Source of the DNA: Paenibacillus sp. FSL R5-0517
GTDB taxonomy: Bacteria > Bacillota > Bacilli > Paenibacillales > Paenibacillaceae
Assembly: GCF_037974355.1 (NCBI RefSeq)
Contig: NZ_CP150235.1
Location: 5,084,001 to 5,148,000 of the forward strand
Length of the DNA: 64,000 nucleotides
Direction of reading: 5' to 3'
The translations under genes were made by a program, and so were the position numbers. A model generated the notes under the pieces. The model was not told where the DNA came from. It saw only the letters and a list, made by a program, of their open reading frames with translations, and did no database searches. Shown one piece after another: positions 9,253-17,499 of the stretch (the stretch's first letter is position 1; each line of letters begins with the position of its first letter).

Positions 9253-9269
9253 TTTGACCTTCTTTGACT
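9253..9269 (-). promoter_or_regulatory. CtsR-type operator
   Basis: On the minus strand the sequence is AGTCAAA-GAA-GGTCAAA. This fits the published CtsR heptanucleotide direct repeat (RGTCAAA-NAN-RGTCAAA) at every position. Degenerate GTCAGA repeats follow at 9270-9285. It lies between Hsp20 and the divergent 9422 gene and points toward Hsp20. Confidence 0.75.
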
Positions 9270-9421
9270 TTCTGACTTTGTCTGACTATAACATATGAAT
9301 GTTTTACATAACTTGCTGGCTTCTCTTATTTCTTTTTAACATTTCACCCCTATACTAGGCCATGTCTGAAAACAATTGCACACACCATCACAACACGAAA
9401 CGATAAAGGGGATCTGGAACA

Positions 9422-11008
9422 TTGAAAAAGAGAAATCAATGGCTTGCTGTTCTGTCGATGACTGCCATTCTTAGCGCAGGAGCAACCAGCTACACATCCA
9501 TGATTCATGCCGCTGATGCAACTAAATCTGCCAACGATCAAGTTGCACTGCGTACAGCCATCCAAAATATGCAAGGTACGGTCACCTGGAACGAAAACAG
9601 TCGCAGTGTTGATATCCAGATCGCAGATACTAAAGTCCAACTTCCTATAGGAACGTTCTCAGCAACCATTAACGGGGTAAAAACGCCTTTGGACAGTAAA
9701 AGCTACATCACCAAAGGTACAACGTATGTATCTTCCCAAACGCTAAAATTAATTACGGATCAACTGATCCTGAAACAAAATAAAACCGGTTTTGAACGAA
9801 CCGCATCGTTTCAGATGCCCGGTGGCAAAGCAGAAATATCAGCCTCTACGCCAGATGGACAGCGCCTGCTCGTAACCGAAGCGGACAATGGCAGCATTTC
9901 TGTATTGAACATTGCTGACTTGAAAAATATCAGCGTATTGAAAACAGTCAGCTTCCATGAGCTCTCTGCCAAAGCTGAAGTCACCAGTGTAACCGTGTCC
10001 AAAGACGGCAAATACGGTCTGGCTGTTATTCGTACCGGGGATACGGACAGTGAAGCAAACAAAGGATTGCTTGCCATAGTGGATCTGACAACCTACAAAA
10101 CTGTAAAAACATATGAACTCGGTATTGGTCCTGACTCGATTGCCCTGTCTCCTGACGGTCTGCATGCGGTGATTGCCATAGAAGACGAAGAGCTGAATAA
10201 AGCTGGCGATGAAATTGACTATGCCAACGCCAAACGTCCGGGTAGCATTATGGTTGTATCTTTTGCTGGTGGGAACGTATTGGAAGGTGAAATCACGAAC
10301 TTGCCGGTATCTCTGGACCATGTTGAAGGCGCCATCTATCCGCATGATCCACAACCGGAGTATGTTGCCATTAGTCCGGATAGCAAAACTGCAGCCATCA
10401 CGCTACAGGAGAACAACGTCGTTGCCATCGTAGATTTGGAGACCAAAAAGATCAGCTCCATCTTCGCTCTCGGTACCACCTCACATCAAGCGGATCTGAA
10501 AGATGATGGCATGATTCAGTTTAAAGAAACATTGACAGCTCGTTACGAACCGGATGGGATTGCTTTCTCGGCAGATGGTAAATACCTGCTGACAGCGAAT
10601 GAAGGAGACTTGGGCAAGAATGAATTTGAGGATGGGGTAAAAGCAGGCGGACGTAATATTGCTGTCTGGGATCTGCAAGGCAAGCGGATGTACGATAGCC
10701 AAAACCTCATTGACACGGCAACCGCCATGGTTGGCTTGTACCCGGATGATCGCAGTCCCAACAAAGGCAGCGAAGTGGAGAATCTGACCGTGGCTACGGT
10801 GGACGGCACAACGTATGCAGCGGTCGCTTCCGAACGGGCAGATGCCATTCTGTTCTTCGAGCTTGCTGATCCCGTCAATCCGAACTATCTGGGTCTGATT
10901 CCTACAGCCGGAGAGTCACCAGAAGGCATTCATCGGGTTAACGGACGCAGCCTGTTTGTGAGTGCTGATGAAAGCACCGGAACACTTAGTTTTTTTGCCA
11001 AGAAATAG
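9422..11008 (+). CDS. Secreted choice-of-anchor I beta-propeller protein with N-terminal copper-amine-oxidase-like domain
   Basis: A 528-residue protein starting at TTG after AAAGGGG. A signal peptide (about residues 1-30) is followed by a domain (about 40-115) resembling the copper-amine-oxidase N-terminal or stalk domain common in Paenibacillus wall proteins: GTVTWNENSRSVDIQIADTKVQLPIG... TYVSSQTLKLI. The remainder is a seven-bladed-propeller-like region with repeated motifs such as VTVSKDGKYGLAVI, IALSPDGLHAVIAIED, VAISPDSKTAAITLQENN and IAFSADGKYLLTANEGD. These match the choice-of-anchor I (esterase-like) family. It is probably exported and held in the cell wall. Activity is unknown; some relatives are annotated as phosphatases or esterases. 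It is monocistronic. Confidence 0.8.
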   Translation: MKKRNQWLAVLSMTAILSAGATSYTSMIHAADATKSANDQVALRTAIQNMQGTVTWNENSRSVDIQIADTKVQLPIGTFSATINGVKTPLDSKSYITKGTTYVSSQTLKLITDQLILKQNKTGFERTASFQMPGGKAEISASTPDGQRLLVTEADNGSISVLNIADLKNISVLKTVSFHELSAKAEVTSVTVSKDGKYGLAVIRTGDTDSEANKGLLAIVDLTTYKTVKTYELGIGPDSIALSPDGLHAVIAIEDEELNKAGDEIDYANAKRPGSIMVVSFAGGNVLEGEITNLPVSLDHVEGAIYPHDPQPEYVAISPDSKTAAITLQENNVVAIVDLETKKISSIFALGTTSHQADLKDDGMIQFKETLTARYEPDGIAFSADGKYLLTANEGDLGKNEFEDGVKAGGRNIAVWDLQGKRMYDSQNLIDTATAMVGLYPDDRSPNKGSEVENLTVATVDGTTYAAVASERADAILFFELADPVNPNYLGLIPTAGESPEGIHRVNGRSLFVSADESTGTLSFFAKK

Positions 11009-11144
11009 ATGACGCATACGTGGCCCGCTAAGGCTGAAATAAACAGTTTCAGGCTGTATTGAGTAGGAAGGGGCAAAGAGCCCCTATCCTCTCTTACTAT
11101 TGAACACGCTAATCCACGTATCTACATATAGTACGTACAGACGG

Positions 11145-11357
11145 TTAACGAGACTTTATACTCTCCAATTCCCGCCTGTTCCGCTCTACTTCCTCTTGTA
11201 ACACTCGCACTTCCATCCTTAATGCGGATACTTCCTCTTTCACGCCAGACCGCTTCATCACAAGATAGAAGATCAGATATAATACAAGACCCATCATGAT
11301 AAAGAAAATTAATAGCGTTATAATCCCAGCAATTCCTATAGAGCTAGCTCCATCCAT
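11145..11357 (-). CDS. Small membrane-anchored coiled-coil protein
   Basis: A protein of about 70 residues: one strongly hydrophobic helix (IGIAGIITLLIFFIMMGLVLYLIFY) followed by a charged heptad-like tail (KEEVSALRMEVRVLQEEVERNRRELESI) that should form a coiled coil in the cytoplasm. The GTG at 11366 is only 2 nt from the GGGGAG site, so the ATG at 11357, about 11 nt away, is the more plausible start; either is possible. I do not recognise the family. Neighbours on both sides are unrelated and transcribed separately. Confidence 0.6.
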   Translation of the reverse strand: MDGASSIGIAGIITLLIFFIMMGLVLYLIFYLVMKRSGVKEEVSALRMEVRVLQEEVERNRRELESIKSR

Positions 11358-11516
11358 AATGTACACGTCTCCCCTCTCGATGTTATTAATTTATATTTAC
11401 AACAATACCATATTTAAGCATGACGAACAGTACAAAAAACCAAGAGAATAGGCTCCCTTGGCTTTCAATTTATCTATATACCTTTTATCTATATATCCCT
11501 TCCTACCCGGTGATCC

Positions 11517-13760
11517 TTATTCCCAGAAGAAACGGCCTGCAAACACTTTTTCAGTCAACAGTTTGTATGTTTCTTCAGACAATTCTTTTTTCATCTTCGC
11601 CATTACGGCTTCTTTGCCTTGATTATATTGTGTGGACATGCCAATCTCTGCCGTTGTATTACTTGCATCCAGACGCATGATCGGTGCTTGTGCATCTTTC
11701 GTCCAAGGTGTCCATGCCGCAAGATTAGGGGAACCACCCGTACCTGGATTGCCTGTGTACAGGAACTGCTTCAGGTATGCTGCCATCGCGATGGACAACT
11801 CATCACGTCCTGGTTTGTTCGTCTCGCTAAAGTATCCCTCAGGGAAATAGGCAGCAATGCCATCGGCGTGCCCTGTATAGAAGTCCATATCCGCACCATG
11901 TGGTGCGCCCAGTAACGTGAGCAAACGCTCAGAGATGACCCCAGGTTGTGTACCCCAAGTAAAACGATAAGCATATACCGGCGGCTGACCGGCTTCACTG
12001 GTCAATTGCTCCGCGACACGCTCTGCATTAAAGCCTGCATAAGCTTCACTACCGTATTTCAGAGCAGCAGCATATTGCTCCGCCTTGGTTTCATCGGTGA
12101 ACAGCGTTCCATCCGCAATAGCTGGAGCGAAGTTTGGATCACCAAAGGCAAATCCGGAGAACTCCGTTTCCAGGCTGCCCAGTAATACAGGAACTTTCGT
12201 GTAATTGCCGTTCTGGATGGCTTCAAAGCCTTCTTTTGGAATCACGGTGCCGTCCCGGAACAGATGCGGGAATGGCTCCATACGGATTGCGGTTGCACCA
12301 AACGCTGTGACCAGCTTGTCCGCCGGCAGTGCACGCAGGTAGCTCTCCAGCTGTGCCGGAGATTGCTTGCTTATCCATGCTTTTGCTTCTTCTGCGTTAG
12401 CCGCTTTCCCCTCTTGCACGAGTAGCTTCACAAGTACATCCTCGGATTTTTGCTCGCCTTCTTCCGGTGATGCTGTCGTTAATCCTCCGCTGAAAGCAAT
12501 AACTTTTTGATACAGTCCTTTGCTAAGCGGAGAGATCAGTGTTGCCAGCACATCACGCGCACCAGCAGATTGTCCGGCTAATGTAACATTGCTTGTATCT
12601 CCGCCAAACCCTGCAATATTATCCTGTACCCACTCCAGTGCACGGAATGCGTCGAGCAGACCATAGTTACCGGAGTCATCCAGGGCATTGCCGGTTTTCA
12701 GCGCTGCATTCTCGAAGAATCCGAGGGCCCCCAGACGGTAGTTCACGGAGATGATGATACTGTTGGTGCTCCGCGCAAGCTGTTCACCCTGAAAATCTTT
12801 ACCTGATCCGGTCATATTCCCGCCACCGTGCAGGAACACCATCACCGGAAGTTTAGAACTGGTTGTGTCAGGACGCCAGATATTGAGGTACAGTGAATCC
12901 TCACTGCCTACTGTATTCTTGCCGGAGATCTGCAAGCTGTTCGCTGCAAATTCCTTAGCCGATCTAGTTCCTGCCCAAGCTTCAGGTTCTTGTGGAGCTT
13001 TCCAACGCAGTTCACCTACCGGAGGTGCGGCGTATGGAACACCGAGCCAGCCGAGCGTGCCATATTGCTCATATTTTTTGCCCTCAATCGCACCATATTT
13101 GGTCTGTTGCAACGTTTGAGGTTTGAACGCGCCAGCTACTTTATGTTTCAACCAGCTCTGCTCCAAGGTTCCATTGCCGTTCTTAAGCTGTATTTGCAAA
13201 GCCTGTGCAGTTGCTTCGGCCATCAGTCGATTGGTAAGCTCACTCGCTCCCTTCCCTTGAAGTGCCTTGATTCCTTTCCCAGCCGCATAGGTGGAAGAAG
13301 CCCCTTGCTCATAATCCGTACCTACTTCATATCCAAGCACCTTCAACAGCATTGTGGCATAATCTTCCGCTGTAAGGGGTGCATTAGGCTCAAATTTCTC
13401 CGTTCCCGTTACGATCTCAGCCACATACGGATGCTGCTTCAAGTAACCAACGACCGGTTGCAATACTTTTCCTGCCTGAGCCGCATCGTCATACGTTACC
13501 GATCCCTGATAGGTGAGTGCTTCTTTCTCCAATCCGGACAAACGCAAGTACAGTACTGCGGCTTGAATGCGTGTAGCTTTTTTATTCAAATAAGCCGCAT
13601 TAACACCTTGACCGCTACCACGAATAAGCTCCGATTGGATCAGCTTGTCCATCGCTGCTGAAGAAGAGGTTGCTGTATTTCCTGCTGCATATGCCGGTAA
13701 CCCGGATACACATAAACCCAGAATGGTTGCTATGGCAATCGAACGTTTAATGCTTTTCAT
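11517..13760 (-). CDS. SLH-type wall-anchored type B carboxylesterase
   Basis: The 747-residue precursor starts at the ATG at 13760, preceded by GAGGAG. A signal peptide (1-26, ending AYAAG) is followed by an S-layer-homology-like region (about 30-205; for example ATRIQAAVLYLRLSG and LTAEDYATMLLKVLGYE). From about 215 onward it is a type B carboxylesterase. It shows GWLGVPYAAPPVGELRWK, SEDSLYLNIWRP, an oxyanion-hole HGGG (311-314), the nucleophile in GQSAG (Ser398), an acid in GSLETEFSG (about Glu531/533) and His621 in GAPHGADMDFY. It should hydrolyse esters at the cell surface. The leader contains a LicT-type RAT/terminator and cre-like sites, which suggests a glycan-linked substrate such as acetylated or feruloylated sugars. 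That is inference. Confidence 0.85.
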   Translation of the reverse strand: MKSIKRSIAIATILGLCVSGLPAYAAGNTATSSSAAMDKLIQSELIRGSGQGVNAAYLNKKATRIQAAVLYLRLSGLEKEALTYQGSVTYDDAAQAGKVLQPVVGYLKQHPYVAEIVTGTEKFEPNAPLTAEDYATMLLKVLGYEVGTDYEQGASSTYAAGKGIKALQGKGASELTNRLMAEATAQALQIQLKNGNGTLEQSWLKHKVAGAFKPQTLQQTKYGAIEGKKYEQYGTLGWLGVPYAAPPVGELRWKAPQEPEAWAGTRSAKEFAANSLQISGKNTVGSEDSLYLNIWRPDTTSSKLPVMVFLHGGGNMTGSGKDFQGEQLARSTNSIIISVNYRLGALGFFENAALKTGNALDDSGNYGLLDAFRALEWVQDNIAGFGGDTSNVTLAGQSAGARDVLATLISPLSKGLYQKVIAFSGGLTTASPEEGEQKSEDVLVKLLVQEGKAANAEEAKAWISKQSPAQLESYLRALPADKLVTAFGATAIRMEPFPHLFRDGTVIPKEGFEAIQNGNYTKVPVLLGSLETEFSGFAFGDPNFAPAIADGTLFTDETKAEQYAAALKYGSEAYAGFNAERVAEQLTSEAGQPPVYAYRFTWGTQPGVISERLLTLLGAPHGADMDFYTGHADGIAAYFPEGYFSETNKPGRDELSIAMAAYLKQFLYTGNPGTGGSPNLAAWTPWTKDAQAPIMRLDASNTTAEIGMSTQYNQGKEAVMAKMKKELSEETYKLLTEKVFAGRFFWE

Positions 13761-13950
13761 GTCAACAATCTCCTCGCTGTCAAATAGTGTGTGATGGGAT
13801 AATTGCATTGGAAATGTGCATCTTTGAATCAGTATTCCAATGTCTGGATGAGTCTATTTCTCTATTTCAGAAAACTAAATCTGCTGCACTCCTTTCTGCT
13901 CGAAATATCCGCAACGACGCTTGCAGTCATGCCTTCAGGCATTTTTTGTA

Positions 13951-14042
13951 TAAAAAAACCTGAACCGAAGGCAAACAGACATCGCTTTAGCGTGATCTGC
14001 TGCCCTCAATTCAGGTTTTGCCTGCAATCAGTAACAACCCTG
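13951..14042 (-). promoter_or_regulatory. LicT-type RAT antiterminator plus terminator in the esterase leader
   Basis: Reading the minus strand, 14042-14012 holds the two conserved halves of a BglG/LicT RNA antiterminator: GGGTTGTTACTG and GCAGGCAAAACCTG. It overlaps a terminator whose ACCTGAA half (14016-14010) pairs with TTCAGGT (13964-13958) and is followed by seven U residues. The two structures are mutually exclusive. The element ends about 190 nt before the SLH esterase start. It closely resembles the four RAT sites at 36.6-41 kb. Confidence 0.85.
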
Positions 14043-14069
14043 AGGAATGAGGCTCATTCCATATGAGAA

Positions 14070-14083
14070 TGTAAACGCAATCA
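14070..14083 (+). promoter_or_regulatory. Second cre-like (CcpA) site in the esterase leader
   Basis: TGTAAACGCAATCA matches the cre consensus TGWNANCGNTNWCA at all but one position. It lies between the promoter candidate and the RAT, so it could act as a roadblock. Confidence 0.5.
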
Positions 14084-14163
14084 TTCATCTGATGAACAAA
14101 GAACCAACGAATGAACTGACACAGGTATTGCCCTTACACGGTTACAATCCTGTTGTTATGGTG

Positions 14164-14192
14164 ATGTTAGCACATAATGTAAGCGTTCGCAA
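14164..14192 (-). promoter_or_regulatory. Candidate promoter of the esterase gene, overlapped by a cre-like site
   Basis: On the minus strand TTGCGA and TAACAT are separated by 17 nt, a fair sigma-A match. The -35 box lies inside a cre-like site at 14178-14191 (plus strand TGTAAGCGTTCGCA). A CcpA complex there would block initiation. Confidence 0.5.
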
Positions 14193-14235
14193 TATCTTTT
14201 TTATCATCTTCTTATTCTCCATACAAGGGCTAACC

Positions 14236-14262
14236 AGAAAAACCCGCACTTTTCATGCGGGC
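14236..14262 (-). terminator. Terminator of the amidohydrolase gene
   Basis: Stem CCCGCA/TGCGGG followed on the minus strand by a run of T. It isolates the amidohydrolase transcript from the esterase leader downstream. Confidence 0.8.
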
Positions 14263-14325
14263 CTGAACTTAGCTTCCATCCTGATGATCCAGACAGCTAA
14301 CTCCTAGTCATGAATATCGACCATC

Positions 14326-15597
14326 CTATAGATCTGTTGTTTGCAGGGTACGTGCCAATTTCTCCAGCAGTTCCACCGCAGGCGCCAATACCGCTTCATC
14401 AATATCAAATTCGGGATGATGATGCGGGGCAGGTAACTCGCTGCCAACAATCATATACGTGGCTTTGCCACCTTGCTCTTGGACTCGCCGGATCATATAA
14501 CTGGCATCCTCGCTGCCGAGAGCAGCACTATCCGAAATAGCCTCCGCATGGGTGAAACCAGCGATGCCTTCCGCTTGCTGAACCGCAAGCTCTGCAAGTT
14601 CCATATCACATCGAATCGGGATGGCACTTCCAACCACTTCAACGGAAGCGGTTAGTTCGTGCATGGCTGCGCTATGCTCAATGATGTTCCGCACGCGGCG
14701 CTCCAGCTCTCGATTCGTTTCTTCACTGGTCGAACGTGTCTCAATAACCATGCGGGCATGCTCAGCAATAATATTAGCCCCTGTTCCACCTTCCAGAATG
14801 CCTACATTAATCCGGGTATCTGCTGAGCTGAAGCGGGGAAGTGCATGAATGTTGAGCATGGCGGTCGCTGCGCCCAGCAGCGCGTTCCGGCCTTCCTCCG
14901 GTGTAGCCCCTGCATGGGAAGATACACCGGTGAAATGTGCTTCCAGCTTGGTCGTTGCCAGGAATCCGGCAGACGCACCTCTAATATGACCGGATGGCAC
15001 ACCGGTACCTAAGTGCATACAGAACAGGCGATCCACCTGTTCTAGCATTCCTTTTTCAACCATGGCATATGCTCCGCGCACACCTTCTTCGGCAGGTTGG
15101 AATAACAGCCGAATCTTGCCGGCAAACTTCCGGTTACTCAACCGTTCTGCAAGCGCCAGTCCGATCGTTGTATGCCCATCGTGTGCACAGGCATGCATAA
15201 TGCCTTCATGACGGGAACGAAATTGTGCTGCTTGCGGTGCATGTTGTTCCAACTTGCTCTCACGGATCGGCAATGCATCCATATCGAAGCGGAACGCTGT
15301 CGTTGGCCCCTCCTGCTCCCCTTGAATTTCAGCAACAACGGCGGTGAATCCTCCTCGCATCTGTTCCACGATCACCGGATCTGCACCTTCACGGAGGGCA
15401 CGCTGATATGCATCTTCCAAGACTTCGGGCTTCGGCAACCCGCGCCGTGATGTGTCATCAATTGCATCTTTTCCGTAAGTGACGCTATACCCCAGTTCCG
15501 TCAGGATTTGCACCACTTTGGTCGCAGTACGAAATTCCGTAAATCCCAGTTCAGGATGTGCATGCAGGTCCCGGCGAAGTGCGATAATATCCATCAT
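14326..15597 (-). CDS. M20 family amidohydrolase (AbgA/AbgB-like)
   Basis: This 423-residue protein has the M20 peptidase/amidohydrolase layout: LRRDLHAHPELGFTEFRTA at the N-terminus, FRFDMDALPI and the metal site ACAHDGHT, then FQPAEEG with the catalytic Glu. Its dimerisation domain includes HFTGVSSHAGATPEEGRNALLGAA, and the C-terminal GSEDASYM supplies further ligands. The 40-residue segment around DTSRRGLPKPEVL is typical of AbgA-like members. AGGGG lies 9 nt before the first ATG. The likely reaction is hydrolysis of an amide such as p-aminobenzoyl-glutamate or another N-acyl amino acid. It is the second gene of a pair with the AbgT-type transporter, 102 bp upstream, which probably imports its substrate. 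Confidence 0.85.
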   Translation of the reverse strand: MMDIIALRRDLHAHPELGFTEFRTATKVVQILTELGYSVTYGKDAIDDTSRRGLPKPEVLEDAYQRALREGADPVIVEQMRGGFTAVVAEIQGEQEGPTTAFRFDMDALPIRESKLEQHAPQAAQFRSRHEGIMHACAHDGHTTIGLALAERLSNRKFAGKIRLLFQPAEEGVRGAYAMVEKGMLEQVDRLFCMHLGTGVPSGHIRGASAGFLATTKLEAHFTGVSSHAGATPEEGRNALLGAATAMLNIHALPRFSSADTRINVGILEGGTGANIIAEHARMVIETRSTSEETNRELERRVRNIIEHSAAMHELTASVEVVGSAIPIRCDMELAELAVQQAEGIAGFTHAEAISDSAALGSEDASYMIRRVQEQGGKATYMIVGSELPAPHHHPEFDIDEAVLAPAVELLEKLARTLQTTDL

Positions 15598-15699
15598 ATG
15601 TTATTTCCCCTCTCTCCAACCTCTATCTATTTGATCGTGTATTCAGACCTACACGACTCATTCAACGTTATACGTCACTAAGCTTGCTCTGCTGATCCC

Positions 15700-17214
15700 C
15701 TACAATCTTGCGTTTACTCCCGGACCAAGTGGCAAGTTGAAGGCGTACCATAGAATGACCATAACCACCCACACCGAGAAGAATGCAATCGAATATGGCA
15801 AAATCAGTGAATAATACGTTCCCAGCTTCGCATCTTTACGGTACTCCTGCAGAAATCCTACGAACAGCGGTACAAAAGGCGATACCGGAGCCAATGGAAT
15901 AACGACCGAATCCGATACCCGAAAAATAACCTGAGTGAATGCCGGATGGAATCCAAGCAGCATCATCATTGGAATAAATACCGGGGCAAGAATGGACCAG
16001 ATCGCTGATCCACTTGCGATGAACATCGTCAGCAATGCCGACAGGAAAATCAATCCGATCACCACCGGAATGCCATTAATGCCTGTCTTTTCTAGCAAAT
16101 CGGTAATTGTAAGTGCCAGAAATTTGCCCATGTTGCTCCAGTTGAACATCGCCACGAATTGGGACAACGGGAACACCATCACGATAAAACCAGCCATCGT
16201 TTTGATCGGTTCAATGAGCAGTTTTGGCAGATCGTTCTGATTTTGGATCACTTTCAGTTTAATGCCGTAAGTCAGCGCTACGGTAAAGAAGAACAGTAAA
16301 ATGACAGGAACAATCCCGGCCAGGAAAGGCGAACCCATAACACTTCCCGTTTCCGGGTTACGAAGAACGCCATTCGAAGGGATCACCATGAATGAAATGA
16401 CTGCGATAAAAAGCAATGCAGCAATCCCCGATGCACGTAATGCCCGGTTTTCTTCAGGTGTCGGTGCTTCGAGCTTATACACTCGCTCCCCTTCGTAACG
16501 GCCCAGACGTGGTTCCAGGAATCTGTCCGTCATGAACCCGGCAACGAGAGTCAGCACAATAACTGAAGCGGACATAAAGTACCAGTTATCCAGAACCGTA
16601 ACGCCCACATTGGGATCTACAGAGGTTGCAATCTCAGTACTAATGCCTGACAGCAATACATCGGTGGTCACAATAAGCATATTGGCTGTAAAACCTGCGC
16701 CAACCCCAGCAATGGCGGCAATCAATCCGGCAACCGGATGTCTGCCTACCGCGAGAAAGATCAGCGCTCCAAGCGGAGGCATGATCACAAGCGCTGCATC
16801 TGAGGACACATGGCTGAAAAAAGCGATGAAAATGACGAGATAACTGGCGTAACGCGCAGGTACCCGAACAGCCATTTTACGCATAACCGCTTCGAGAAGA
16901 CCCACCTTCTCCGCCAGACCAATGCCCAGCACCAGAGCCAGGATGGATGCCAGTGGTTTGAAATCAGCAAAGTTCTTGACCACATTCGGCAACAGCCACT
17001 GAATTCCCTCCCTGCTCAGCAAGTTCTTGACATGTACCTGTTCCCCATCAATCGGGTTATGTGCCGTCGCATTAAAGAGCGATAACACCAGTGTGGCAAC
17101 CATCAGGGCGACAATGAGATAGATAAACAATAAAAACGGATTGGGAAGCTTGTTCCCTACTTTCTCTACCCAACCAAAAAGTCCTGTGTTCTCCTGTCTG
17201 TCCGCTTTGACCAT
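15700..17214 (-). CDS. AbgT family transporter
   Basis: A 504-residue membrane protein with about eleven hydrophobic segments and family markers: the opening GWVEKVGNKLPNPFLLFIYL, FADFKPLASILALVLGIGLAEKVGLL, FFSHVSSDAALVIMPPLGALIFLAVGRHPVAGL and the C-terminal VIFRVSDSVVIPLAPVSPFVPLF. AGGGGGT precedes the ATG. AbgT proteins take up p-aminobenzoyl-glutamate or export sulfonamides. The adjacent amidohydrolase favours the import role here. The regulator gene upstream is separated from it by a terminator, so transport and hydrolysis have their own promoter between 17215 and 17395. Confidence 0.88.
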   Translation of the reverse strand: MVKADRQENTGLFGWVEKVGNKLPNPFLLFIYLIVALMVATLVLSLFNATAHNPIDGEQVHVKNLLSREGIQWLLPNVVKNFADFKPLASILALVLGIGLAEKVGLLEAVMRKMAVRVPARYASYLVIFIAFFSHVSSDAALVIMPPLGALIFLAVGRHPVAGLIAAIAGVGAGFTANMLIVTTDVLLSGISTEIATSVDPNVGVTVLDNWYFMSASVIVLTLVAGFMTDRFLEPRLGRYEGERVYKLEAPTPEENRALRASGIAALLFIAVISFMVIPSNGVLRNPETGSVMGSPFLAGIVPVILLFFFTVALTYGIKLKVIQNQNDLPKLLIEPIKTMAGFIVMVFPLSQFVAMFNWSNMGKFLALTITDLLEKTGINGIPVVIGLIFLSALLTMFIASGSAIWSILAPVFIPMMMLLGFHPAFTQVIFRVSDSVVIPLAPVSPFVPLFVGFLQEYRKDAKLGTYYSLILPYSIAFFSVWVVMVILWYAFNLPLGPGVNARL

Positions 17215-17396
17215 GCAAACAACCCCCTGACTGTGATGGAACTGCCTCTGGATAGACTGAACAAGTCTGATGAAGGTCTTGTCCCCGTTAGCAGATCATT
17301 AACGTACATTTAACGAAAATGTCGTAATTTTAGGACATTATATAATTATCCCCGCACAAAGTTCAATACCTGTGTTATGTATTTTAACACTGGAAA

Positions 17397-17474
17397 TAAA
17401 AAAACCGCTGAGCCAGCCTTGTCATTTTGTCCTCTCCACACGGACATGAGACATAAGGTTGCATCATCGGTTTT
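17397..17474 (-). terminator. Terminator of the regulator gene
   Basis: On the minus strand, AAAACCGATGA pairs with the GCTCAGCGGTTTT side across a long, imperfect inner hairpin. It ends in seven U residues. It sits between the regulator stop and the AbgT gene. Confidence 0.65.
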
Positions 17475-17499
17475 AGTAATTTGTTCTATGTTCGCTAAC

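Noticed and set aside
11064..11090. Hairpin after the choice-of-anchor I gene
   Set aside because: The stem (AGGAAGGGGC-type arms) has a mismatch and there is no T tract in either direction, so I did not call it a terminator.
13921..13947. Small hairpin ATGCC-TTCA-GGCAT followed by T residues on the plus strand
   Set aside because: It points away from the esterase and no plus-strand gene ends nearby; it is probably incidental in the leader.
14047..14540. Open frames on the plus strand opposite the amidohydrolase end and esterase leader
   Set aside because: They lack ribosome binding sites and family features, and they cover the cre-like sites, promoter candidate and terminator.
17397..17474. 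Hairpin before the AbgT gene considered as another RAT element
   Set aside because: It has the long-terminator shape but neither conserved RAT half (GGATTGTTAC or GGCAAAACC), so it is listed as the regulator gene's terminator only.
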